From the NCBI RefSeq assembly GCF_000378185.1, contig NZ_KB899381.1, positions 62,001-126,000 of the forward strand: a stretch of DNA of 64,000 nucleotides, written 5' to 3'. Every line of letters begins with the position of its first letter. Positions within the stretch are counted from its first letter, which is position 1. This stretch comes from Salinimonas chungwhensis DSM 16280 (GTDB taxonomy: Bacteria; Pseudomonadota; Gammaproteobacteria; Enterobacterales; Alteromonadaceae). The notes beneath the pieces were generated by a model. It was given only the letters and a program-made list of their open reading frames with translations, had not been told where the DNA came from and did no database searches. A program made the position numbers and the translations under genes. Below, one piece after another: positions 56,895 to 64,000 of the stretch.

Positions 56895-57191
56895 ATGGCA
56901 GAATCATCGGATCTATCCCTACAGGCGTTGTGTCAGCAAATTAAAGATGAGGGAAACCAGCCTTCTGTGGCTATGCTGAGGGCCAAGGCGCCTTTCAAGA
57001 TAAGTGTCACAGAGGCGATAGCGGCGATTAAGTCATTTAATGCAGCAGGTATGTCGCGACATGCGCCTAAACCGGCTGCGTCAGTTGGTGATCTGGAAAA
57101 GCGCATCAGCGAGCTTGAAAACGCAGTGGCTCTGTTAGAAAAACGCCTCAGCGCTTTGGATAACAATCAAGCGGGTGACGGCGCTAATTGA
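56895..57191 (+). CDS. Small coiled-coil protein, unrecognised
   Basis: The 98-residue cytoplasmic protein has an N-terminal region (DLSLQALCQQIKDEGNQPSV) with a helix-turn-helix-like feel and a C-terminal coiled coil (VGDLEKRISELENAVALLEK). The arrangement recalls DNA-binding KfrA-like N-termini but no family can be named. Its last 25 bases overlap the 3' end of the convergent syd. Confidence 0.75.
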   Translation: MAESSDLSLQALCQQIKDEGNQPSVAMLRAKAPFKISVTEAIAAIKSFNAAGMSRHAPKPAASVGDLEKRISELENAVALLEKRLSALDNNQAGDGAN

Positions 57192-57730
57192 TTCAGGAAC
57201 GTACTCAGATCGGGAGCCAGGACTTCATAGTGTTTTTTGCCAACCCGTTCAAGTATCACTTCTCCCGAATTGTTGATAATACTAAGAATCAGATTATCGT
57301 CATCAGTGAGGCCAAAAAACAGCGTTTCGGGCTGACGTAAACGTCGCTTCATCAAAACATGACCGATTAGGTTTTCCTGCAGACGCTCGAAGTCACTGTC
57401 ACTGACGACCTGAAGTAGTTCACACTCACCCTGTGGTGCGCGGGCCATCAGATTAAATGAATAGTACCGTGTAAAGAACACGCAATATTGCTGGTCTAGA
57501 GTTAGTTCCAGTGCGTCTTCCAGTTTGGCAAAACTATTGGCAGAGGACTGGCGTACCGGTTGCCAGCTTACATGGGCACCTTCATGAACCTCGTCATGCT
57601 GGTCGAGCTGATAACACGGCGTCGGCCAATCGGGTTCATACTCGACACGCAAGGGTTGCTGTGCATTTTGTGCATCAGCTTTGTACTGGCCAATTAACTG
57701 GTCAATCGCCTGTTCAATGGAATCACTCAT
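57167..57730 (-). CDS. syd: SecY-interacting protein Syd
   Basis: The 187-residue cytoplasmic protein has the Syd N-terminus IEQAIDQLIGQYKADAQN, CYQLDQHDEVHEGAHVSWQP and the FFTRYYSFNLMARAPQGECE core. Syd binds SecY and can sense disturbed translocon assembly. It diverges from queF by 96 bp, and the E. coli order syd-queF-ppnN is kept. Confidence 0.95.
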   Translation of the reverse strand: MSDSIEQAIDQLIGQYKADAQNAQQPLRVEYEPDWPTPCYQLDQHDEVHEGAHVSWQPVRQSSANSFAKLEDALELTLDQQYCVFFTRYYSFNLMARAPQGECELLQVVSDSDFERLQENLIGHVLMKRRLRQPETLFFGLTDDDNLILSIINNSGEVILERVGKKHYEVLAPDLSTFLNQLAPSPA

Positions 57731-57826
57731 AAGGTATTAAAAATATCCTATACTGACTAAATTATAGATGGGGATTGCGGTATTATTCCGGCAACGCCTC
57801 GCTAGTTTACGTAATAAGTAATAGTA

Positions 57827-58666
57827 ATGACAAACAAAACAGATTTTGCGCTACCTAAGGGCCTTACACTGGGTGAAGAAGTTACCTACGAGGCCCATTA
57901 CAATCCTTTACTCTTGCAGGGTGTACCACGCGCCTTAAGCCGCGATGCCCAGGGCATCGACACAGCAAATTTGCCATTTTCAGGTGTTGATACCTGGACT
58001 GGTTATGAATTATCGTGGCTGAATGCAAAAGGCAAGCCCCAGGTAGGCATTTTGGAGTGTCAGGTACCGGTAACCTCGCCATTTTTAGTAGAGTCAAAAT
58101 CGTTTAAGCTGTACCTGAATAGCTTTAATCAGACTCGCTTTGCGTCATTGGCAGAAGTCGAGTCAACACTGGGCCGGGATTTGAGCCAGTGCGCTGATCA
58201 TGAGGTTGAGGTAAAAGTCTTTCTGCCGAGTCAGTTTGATGCTTTTGATGTCGTGCCACTCAAGGGCACCAATATTGACCATCTGGATATCGAAGTAGAC
58301 TCCTACACGCCGGACGCCAGCCTTCTAAAAACATTGTCTCATAAGGTAAGCGAAACACTAACCAGTGATCTACTCAAATCCAACTGTTTGATAACCAGCC
58401 AGCCCGACTGGGCCAGTATTTTAATTAAATACGAAGGTCGTGCGCTGGATCAAAGCGCACTGCTCAGGTATCTGATTGGATATCGTCAGCACAATGAATT
58501 TCACGAACAGTGCGTAGAGCGGATATTTTGTGATTTACAACAATTGCCGGGGATGAACAAGCTTACTGTACTGGCACGTTATACCCGCCGCGGTGGGCTG
58601 GATATTAATCCGTTCAGATCGAATTTTGAAACACCCTATACAAATCGTCGCACGGCAAGACAATAA
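57827..58666 (+). CDS. queF: NADPH-dependent 7-cyano-7-deazaguanine reductase QueF
   Basis: The 279-residue enzyme reduces preQ0 to preQ1 in queuosine synthesis. It is the long, two-domain form. Catalytic Cys187 and Asp194 are in SNCLITSQPDWASILI, and the NADPH motif ESKSFKLYLNSF is at residues 89-100. Length is close to E. coli QueF (282). It diverges from syd. Confidence 0.97.
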   Translation: MTNKTDFALPKGLTLGEEVTYEAHYNPLLLQGVPRALSRDAQGIDTANLPFSGVDTWTGYELSWLNAKGKPQVGILECQVPVTSPFLVESKSFKLYLNSFNQTRFASLAEVESTLGRDLSQCADHEVEVKVFLPSQFDAFDVVPLKGTNIDHLDIEVDSYTPDASLLKTLSHKVSETLTSDLLKSNCLITSQPDWASILIKYEGRALDQSALLRYLIGYRQHNEFHEQCVERIFCDLQQLPGMNKLTVLARYTRRGGLDINPFRSNFETPYTNRRTARQ

Positions 58667-58736
58667 TAGCAGGCATTGCCGGCTAGCTATGTCACATTAT
58701 TAATGCCTACGCTGTCATCATAAATTAGCAGGACAA

Positions 58737-60284
58737 ATGACGAATAAACAGTTGCAGATGGTAAAGCAGCAGCACAGCGTGCTGACGCAGTTTATTATCC
58801 GGTTATCTCTGTTCTATCAGGGATATTCTAAAGACATTGATGACGAACTCAAAACGCTTAGAAGCCATTTGGGTGGTGCGGCAAATTTCTCGCTTGCTCA
58901 TGTCAGTATTAATAAGTTAAATCGTATGTTGCAGGACGACGTAACGAATCTGGAGCATTTCAAAGCCGACTGTTTAAATGATGTCGAGCAAGCAGCCAAA
59001 ACGCTGATGGCGGCTATCAATAAAAACGATGATGCATTTGCCGAGTTAGTCAGCAGTGTGGGACAGACTCGTCAACCTATGGGATCACTTTACGAGCTGG
59101 TTCGATTATGTCTTCGGGTGACCGATATTTTTTCACATGTCGCGCTGACATCCGCCTTGAAGAAAAACAAAACGTTACGTTCTGTTCCGCAACCCCACCC
59201 TGCCACTGCCAGACAGACCCATAAGCCCGACCGAATACTTCTTTACCTACAAGAAGAGCTGGCTCAGTTATTAAATAGCTACCTGGCTAAACAACCCGAT
59301 AATCCCCAAATCTCAGAACTGAAAGAGAAAGTCAGGGAGGGGCTCACTACTGAAGAGCTACTCAATATATGTCTGGCAATTTTGCGCCTGGTGGTCAAGG
59401 ACTCTATGCAGGAAGCTACCTTTTCGGGCAAAGTCATGCAAAGCCTGCATCGTTCTTTGGGAAATTTGCATCAAAATATGAATGAGAGTCTTGACCTGAC
59501 CCAAAAGACCTTTGATACGCAGCGTCGCAGTGCGATTCAGATGCACGATCAAATTCAACGAATTGAGAAAAATGTGGCTCGTTCTGAGTCTGGCGACACC
59601 ATTACGCATCAGGCGCAGGCGCAACTCAGACGGGTGGGCAATGAGCTTCAGCAGCGTGCACAGGACGACCACCAGGCTCAGGAAATACTCCTTCGTCAAT
59701 TAGAGCAAATGAAAGAGCAGATTTCACAGCTGGAATCTAAAACCCGTTATTATCGCAACAAACTAGCCCGACAAGTGGCGACAAGTCAGACCGACCCGTT
59801 AACACGTTTACCTAACCGCCAGGCCTATAACGATCACCTGACAGATGTTTTAAAAAGCCCGGCTAACAAGGAGCAATCACTTTGTCTGGCTGTAATTGAT
59901 ATTGACCACTTTAAATCCATAAATGATCGTTTTGGTCACGCTGCCGGAGATAAAACCTTACAGGTCATCGGCAATCACTTGCGTCAGGCACTGGATGCTG
60001 ACGACTTTCTGGCTCGCTGGGGCGGTGAAGAATTTGTCCTCGTTATGCCGCGTTCAGGCCATGGTTCGCTTAAACAAAAGTTAGATAGGTTACGAACCGG
60101 ACTGACGAAAATTCCGTTTAAGTTCAAACAGGAACGCCTGACCATTACCGCGTCATTTGGCGGAACATGTTTCAGTGCAGGTGAAAACCCTGACGACGTT
60201 TTCGAACGCGCCGATAGTTTGCTGTATCAGGCAAAACGCTCAGGCCGTAATTGTGTAGTCATCGATCAGGACGATGTTGAATGA
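58737..60284 (+). CDS. GGDEF-domain diguanylate cyclase with coiled-coil N-terminus
   Basis: The 515-residue protein ends in a GGDEF domain (about residues 350-513) with [15 protein letters not shown] and the active site GGEEF at 429-433, preceded by [11 protein letters not shown], so the inhibitory RxxD is missing and product inhibition is not expected at that site. Residues 1-340 are helical, with coiled coil ([16 protein letters not shown]) and no membrane helix. It lies 70 bp after queF and its TGA overlaps the ppnN ATG by four bases. Confidence 0.92.
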   Translation: MTNKQLQMVKQQHSVLTQFIIRLSLFYQGYSKDIDDELKTLRSHLGGAANFSLAHVSINKLNRMLQDDVTNLEHFKADCLNDVEQAAKTLMAAINKNDDAFAELVSSVGQTRQPMGSLYELVRLCLRVTDIFSHVALTSALKKNKTLRSVPQPHPATARQTHKPDRILLYLQEELAQLLNSYLAKQPDNPQISELKEKVREGLTTEELLNICLAILRLVVKDSMQEATFSGKVMQSLHRSLGNLHQNMNESLDLTQKTFDTQRRSAIQMHDQIQRIEKNVARSESGDTITHQAQAQLRRVGNELQQRAQDDHQAQEILLRQLEQMKEQISQLESKTRYYRNKLARQVATSQTDPLTRLPNRQAYNDHLTDVLKSPANKEQSLCLAVIDIDHFKSINDRFGHAAGDKTLQVIGNHLRQALDADDFLARWGGEEFVLVMPRSGHGSLKQKLDRLRTGLTKIPFKFKQERLTITASFGGTCFSAGENPDDVFERADSLLYQAKRSGRNCVVIDQDDVE

Positions 60285-61642
60285 AAAAAGTGCAGTTAAA
60301 CCCGCTTGGCTGGATGAGCCAGCTTTCCCAACTCGAAGTTTCTCAGCTTCAGGATACCACTAACAGCGAACTTTACGATGTGTTCAGAAATTGTTGTCTG
60401 GCCGTGCTCAACAGCGGTGTTGATGAAGATAACTATGAGGTGCTTTTTGCGCCCTATGATAACTTCGATGTGAAACTGGTTCGCAGGGAAAGAGGGGTAA
60501 AAATCGAGCTTATCGATCCACCAGAAGTCGCCTTTGTTGATGGCAAACTGGTTAGAGGCGTACATGAGCACCTGTTCGCAGTAATGCGGGATATGTTGTT
60601 CATGGGAAATAAATATGCCCGAATCGACAACGAACCTGCGTCTGATAACCTCAGCACCACGGATATGGTCTTTGATATGTTACGACATGCTCAGGCGCTG
60701 GAAGGTAACGATGATTTAAATACAATTGTTTGCTGGGGCGGACATTCTATCAAGGAGCATGAATACAAATATACTAAAGAAGTCGGCTACCAGCTGGGCT
60801 TACGCGAGATGAACATATGTACCGGCTGCGGCCCTGGTGCAATGAAAGGCCCGATGAAAGGCGCCGCTATTGGTCACGCCAAACAACGGTTTAAAAAAGG
60901 GCGTTATATTGGCATTTCAGAGCCCAGCATAATCGCAGCCGAGCCGCCCAACGCCATTGTCAACGAACTGATTATCATGCCAGACATTGAAAAACGACTG
61001 GAGGCATTTGTTCGCTTCGCCCATGGTATTGTTATTTTCCCCGGCGGGGTGGGCACTGCTGAAGAGCTGCTTTACCTGTTAGGCATTCTGACCAACGAAA
61101 AAAATGCGCAGCAAGGGCTGCCGGTTATTCTTACCGGGCCGGCGGGGTCGCAGGCTTATTTTGATGCTATCGATGAATTTGTTGGTGCTACCTTAGGGCC
61201 AACAGCACAAAGTCAGTACCAGATTATTATTGATGACCCGGTACACGTGGCTCGTGTACTTAGTGAAAGCAAAGCAAATACTGAGGCGCATCGCCGTGCT
61301 GTAGGCGATGCGTTTAGTTTCAACTGGTCTTTGAAAATTGATGAGCCTTTTCAAACCCCGTTTACGCCTACCCATGAGAGTATGTCTGCTTTAGCCTTGC
61401 ACCAGAATCAAAGTGTTGCTGAACTTGCGGTAGTGCTCAGACAAGCATTCTCCGGGATTGTCGCGGGAAATGTTAAAGCTGAAGGAGTGAAGCAAATCAA
61501 AGAAAAGGGACCGTTTCAGCTTAACGGCGATGCCGGACTTATGCGACGTATCGATACACTGTTGCAGTCATTTGTCGAACAGCAGCGAATGAAACTTCCC
61601 GGATCTGAATATGTCCCTTGTTATACCATTACGCAAATATAA
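60281..61642 (+). CDS. ppnN: Pyrimidine/purine nucleotide 5'-monophosphate nucleosidase PpnN
   Basis: The 453-residue enzyme (E. coli YgdH) cleaves nucleoside monophosphates to base and ribose 5-phosphate and is stimulated by (p)ppGpp. The LOG-type motif PGGVGTAEE is at residues 254-262, with [18 protein letters not shown] before it. The N-terminal [19 protein letters not shown] is typical of the long form. Its ATG overlaps the upstream GGDEF gene stop, suggesting coupled translation. Confidence 0.95.
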   Translation: MKKVQLNPLGWMSQLSQLEVSQLQDTTNSELYDVFRNCCLAVLNSGVDEDNYEVLFAPYDNFDVKLVRRERGVKIELIDPPEVAFVDGKLVRGVHEHLFAVMRDMLFMGNKYARIDNEPASDNLSTTDMVFDMLRHAQALEGNDDLNTIVCWGGHSIKEHEYKYTKEVGYQLGLREMNICTGCGPGAMKGPMKGAAIGHAKQRFKKGRYIGISEPSIIAAEPPNAIVNELIIMPDIEKRLEAFVRFAHGIVIFPGGVGTAEELLYLLGILTNEKNAQQGLPVILTGPAGSQAYFDAIDEFVGATLGPTAQSQYQIIIDDPVHVARVLSESKANTEAHRRAVGDAFSFNWSLKIDEPFQTPFTPTHESMSALALHQNQSVAELAVVLRQAFSGIVAGNVKAEGVKQIKEKGPFQLNGDAGLMRRIDTLLQSFVEQQRMKLPGSEYVPCYTITQI

Positions 61643-61730
61643 ACTGACGCATTCGGTTACGATTTAGCATTCCTTATACATTAACTTTTAAGGTAAACTG
61701 ACCGGCGTATTTATCAACAAGTGAAAAAGG

Positions 61731-62105
61731 ATGAATAGTAAGGTAATTCGGCTGATTTTTTTCGGAGCCGCAGCATACGTTGTTTTCGTATTTATGGTCA
61801 TCACCCTTTATCCGGACAAACCGGAGAATATGGACTGGAAGGACCGGGAAGAATATAACAAAGTACAAATTACCAAACTCTCACTGGGTGCCACCCGTGA
61901 GGAAGTCCTTGCGTTGTTGGGCTCGCCTGATATCACGGAAGCAAAAATGGACAGCGAAACCTCCATCCAGGTCATGTTTTACCGAACACAACATGTGCGG
62001 GCAGATGGTTTGACCACACAGGATGAATGTACACCGCTATTATTCGAAGATGATCTGCTGGTCGCCTGGGGTGATGGTGCGTACCAGAGTTATTTGAAAA
62101 GTTAA
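61731..62105 (+). CDS. DUF3192 family protein (second copy)
   Basis: The 124-residue protein has an N-terminal membrane helix (VIRLIFFGAAAYVVFVFMVI) with no lipobox Cys, unlike its paralogue at 56304. The core DWKDREEYNKVQ, TKLSLGATREEVLALLG and DGLTTQDECTPLLFEDDLLV matches DUF3192. A GAAAAAGG purine stretch precedes the ATG. It lies between ppnN and an HDOD-like gene, 8 bp before the latter. Confidence 0.88.
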   Translation: MNSKVIRLIFFGAAAYVVFVFMVITLYPDKPENMDWKDREEYNKVQITKLSLGATREEVLALLGSPDITEAKMDSETSIQVMFYRTQHVRADGLTTQDECTPLLFEDDLLVAWGDGAYQSYLKS

Positions 62106-62113
62106 GGAAGGCT

Positions 62114-63766
62114 TTGGCCAGCGTCGAATATCATCAGCTAATTCAGCAAAGCCAGATTGCCAGCAAAGCAATCATTCGTCAGGCGAAAAACTTCGATGGC
62201 GTTAACGCTGCGCTGGGGATTGCCAAGCGCTTAATTCATTTTACCCGGCATCACCCTCAGGCGGCACTGGTTGCGGTAAATACGCTGCGCCAGGAGTCAG
62301 GTCTGTCCGCTCCCCTGCCCTTGCGAATGGCGCTGATTATGACGGTACTCGGCCAGCGCAGTAAACTCAATGACCACTATCTACAGCATCTGAGTGCGGC
62401 AGCTTACATGCTATTTTGTACGGGTAGCTACCACAAAGATACCCAGACGCTTCATTTTGACAAGAGTTTGGTGCAGGGCCTCAAAAAACAACTGAAAAAG
62501 CGTCACCTTAGCATCTGGCAGAAAATATTTGCTGCTTATCCTTTACTTAGTCGCCCTCACTTCATCAAATATCTGAAAAGCCCAGCGCTTAAGGAATCGC
62601 AGTGGTGGGCGTTAGTAAGCGCTCACATTAGCATTCATTTCAAAGACAGTTTCTTTCCGGTTTTACGCCAGATTGCGCTGCATTCTCCGTTGCTTCGTGA
62701 GCCGGCATTTACAGCCTGGGTGGATTACCCGGGAAACATATGGCCCGGAGCGCAGGTGGCCACTAGTCCGCACTCCCTTATCCTATTGGCGAAAGACGAA
62801 TCTCACTGCGCACTGGTCAAACAAAAGCAGGGGGAACGAAAATTTATAGTAAGAGACATCGTTGACCAACCCGCCTTGCGTTATGTTGGGTTCGACCAGT
62901 GGTGGGAATTAATACAACGGTTTGAAACACAGGTTGACGCTTTTATTGCTTATCAGCCCGGTGGCAGAGCCTATCCACTGAGCCATCCACCCTCATCATT
63001 GCTCAATATTGTTGATTTACTTCATGAAGCTGAAATAGAGATAGACACCCTGGTTTCAAAGCTTGAAGCCGAACCGGCGTTTGCCAATGCCCTGAAATCG
63101 GCAGCGAGCACAGATAATCGAATGCAGTTACCAGTTAACGACGTTAAACAGGCTGTTTTAACCTTTGGCTTAGAGCGGGTTGGCGACATGCTCATCCGTG
63201 AGGCTTTAGTTCAGCGGCTTACTCAAAATCACTTTCCATTAAGTCGAACTTGTCAGAATATTCTTGCAGTAAGCGCTAACCTGTCGTCATTGATAGCAGC
63301 AGAGTGTGATAGTTCACTGACACCTCAGTCTGCCAGCTTGATAAGTAGCTTTATGGTTGCACCACTATTTAGCCTGCCTGCACTAAAAGTGCTACCTGAA
63401 TTTATTCACAACGACAATCACCTTCACAGTATCAACAAGCTTGTCGCACTGAAAACGGCCAATCCTTTTGTCGACTTTGCTGCGGAGCTGGCCTCCAACT
63501 GGCATCTTCCCGCTCAGCACCGTGCGATATTGCTGCAATTAGACCGCTATCCGGCCGATACGCGAGCCTCTCAGCAAAAAGATGTTGCCGTTGTCATGCT
63601 AAGTCTGATCTGGACCCGCCAGTGGCTTTTCTGTCCAGATAATAATGATGCCGCCACGCTTGAGGCATTAAGACAGTGTCTGCATATTTTGTCCCTGTCA
63701 GATAAAACCGCGAGTGTTTATCGGGAGAAACTCAGTCATTTACTGTACTCTGCACTACCGGTGTAA
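62114..63766 (+). CDS. HDOD-like domain protein, largely unrecognised
   Basis: The 550-residue soluble protein starts at a TTG (62114) 5 bases after AAGGA and has a helical N-terminal half that I do not recognise. Residues about 305-430 resemble a degenerate HDOD regulatory domain (LPVNDVKQAVLTFGLERVGD and SLISSFMVAPLFSLPALKVL), a non-catalytic relative of the HD phosphohydrolases. HDOD proteins often act in signalling and motility. It lies 8 bp after a DUF3192 gene, and its function is unknown. Confidence 0.7.
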   Translation: MASVEYHQLIQQSQIASKAIIRQAKNFDGVNAALGIAKRLIHFTRHHPQAALVAVNTLRQESGLSAPLPLRMALIMTVLGQRSKLNDHYLQHLSAAAYMLFCTGSYHKDTQTLHFDKSLVQGLKKQLKKRHLSIWQKIFAAYPLLSRPHFIKYLKSPALKESQWWALVSAHISIHFKDSFFPVLRQIALHSPLLREPAFTAWVDYPGNIWPGAQVATSPHSLILLAKDESHCALVKQKQGERKFIVRDIVDQPALRYVGFDQWWELIQRFETQVDAFIAYQPGGRAYPLSHPPSSLLNIVDLLHEAEIEIDTLVSKLEAEPAFANALKSAASTDNRMQLPVNDVKQAVLTFGLERVGDMLIREALVQRLTQNHFPLSRTCQNILAVSANLSSLIAAECDSSLTPQSASLISSFMVAPLFSLPALKVLPEFIHNDNHLHSINKLVALKTANPFVDFAAELASNWHLPAQHRAILLQLDRYPADTRASQQKDVAVVMLSLIWTRQWLFCPDNNDAATLEALRQCLHILSLSDKTASVYREKLSHLLYSALPV

Positions 63767-63910
63767 AGGCTAACAAGCAACACAGCGCATGAGATAAGGT
63801 CAATCTCTACTAGTGCCCGTGGCCTTGTTGCTATAAAATATGCGCGATTTTGTTCCTTTGGCGAAAACACGCCTGAAGAGCGCTTTCGCACCGCTTAGTG
63901 GTTCGCCATT

Positions 63911-63939
63911 TTGACAGCGTCATTAAACATGCTGTTAAT
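63911..63939 (+). promoter_or_regulatory. Sigma-70 promoter of the gene at the window end
   Basis: TTGACA (63911-63916), 17 bases and GTTAAT (63934-63939) lie 46 bp before an ATG at 63986. Confidence 0.55.
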
Positions 63940-63985
63940 TGAAACCTTATACAACAGAAACGAAAATTTACCAGAGGATCCCCCC

Positions 63986-64000
63986 ATGACTCAGCAACGT
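63986..64000 (+). CDS. Start of an unidentified gene (partial, runs off the window)
   Basis: An ATG preceded by AGAGGA (63973-63978) and a plausible promoter begins a frame of five codons (MTQQR) before the sequence ends. Product cannot be told. Confidence 0.5.

Noticed and set aside
1-64000. CRISPR arrays, insertion sequences, toxin-antitoxin or phage genes
   Set aside because: No spaced repeats, transposase, integrase or phage structural genes were found on either strand.

Overview
The window is a chromosomal core segment of a motile, polarly flagellated marine gammaproteobacterium, most likely of the Alteromonadaceae (Alteromonas-like). The evidence is the combination of a Vibrio/Alteromonas-type flagellar cluster (cheV-cheR beside flgB, plus H-ring genes flgP and flgT), RpoN and FliA promoters, the lipid A/outer membrane cluster, and the yqcA-truC-yqcC ... 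syd-queF ... ppnN neighbourhood. There is no insertion sequence, prophage, CRISPR array or obvious genomic island. Almost every gene is a recognisable housekeeping gene.

Region 1 (1-14761) is flagellar. On the minus strand cheV-cheR, flgBCDE and flgFGHIJK (flgK is cut by the window start) form successive transcription units. Textbook RpoN -24/-12 promoters precede flgB and flgF, and a hairpin terminator follows flgE. On the plus strand flgA, then flgM-flgN, run divergently, and flgM has a near-perfect FliA promoter. A FlgP-like lipoprotein (minus) and FlgT (plus) follow. FlgO, expected beside them, is absent.

Region 2 (14801-28659) holds tRNA-Arg(CCU), an unrecognised lipoprotein, an Smr-domain protein, purL, mltF, tadA, a PspB-like small membrane protein, a Kef-type cation/proton antiporter, a GGDEF protein and tilS. 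Two short genes that gene callers would miss (a 46-residue exported or membrane peptide and a 54-residue very basic protein) lie here.

Region 3 (27370-47055, all minus) is the conserved rpsB-tsf-pyrH-frr-uppS-cdsA-dxr-rseP-bamA-skp-fabZ-lpxA-lpxB-rnhB-dnaE-accA-tilS superoperon. It joins translation, isoprenoid and phospholipid synthesis, outer membrane assembly and lipid A synthesis. lpxD, normally between skp and fabZ, is missing. In its place are a terminator and a likely promoter. The divergent map, glnD and dapD genes follow.

Region 4 (51821-64000) carries yqcA, truC, yqcC, two DUF genes, a GNAT acetyltransferase, two DUF3192 paralogues, a coiled-coil protein, syd, queF, a second GGDEF protein coupled to ppnN, and an HDOD-like protein. 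The most notable hidden feature is an approximately 455-nt non-coding RNA on the minus strand (about 54860-55315) with 36 GGA motifs, many in small hairpins, a strong terminator and an upstream GacA/UvrY-type box. It is a CsrB-family sponge of the RNA-binding regulator CsrA, and it sits between yqcC and syd as csrB does in Escherichia coli. Flagellar genes, c-di-GMP enzymes and a Csr RNA in one window all bear on the switch between motile and sessile life.
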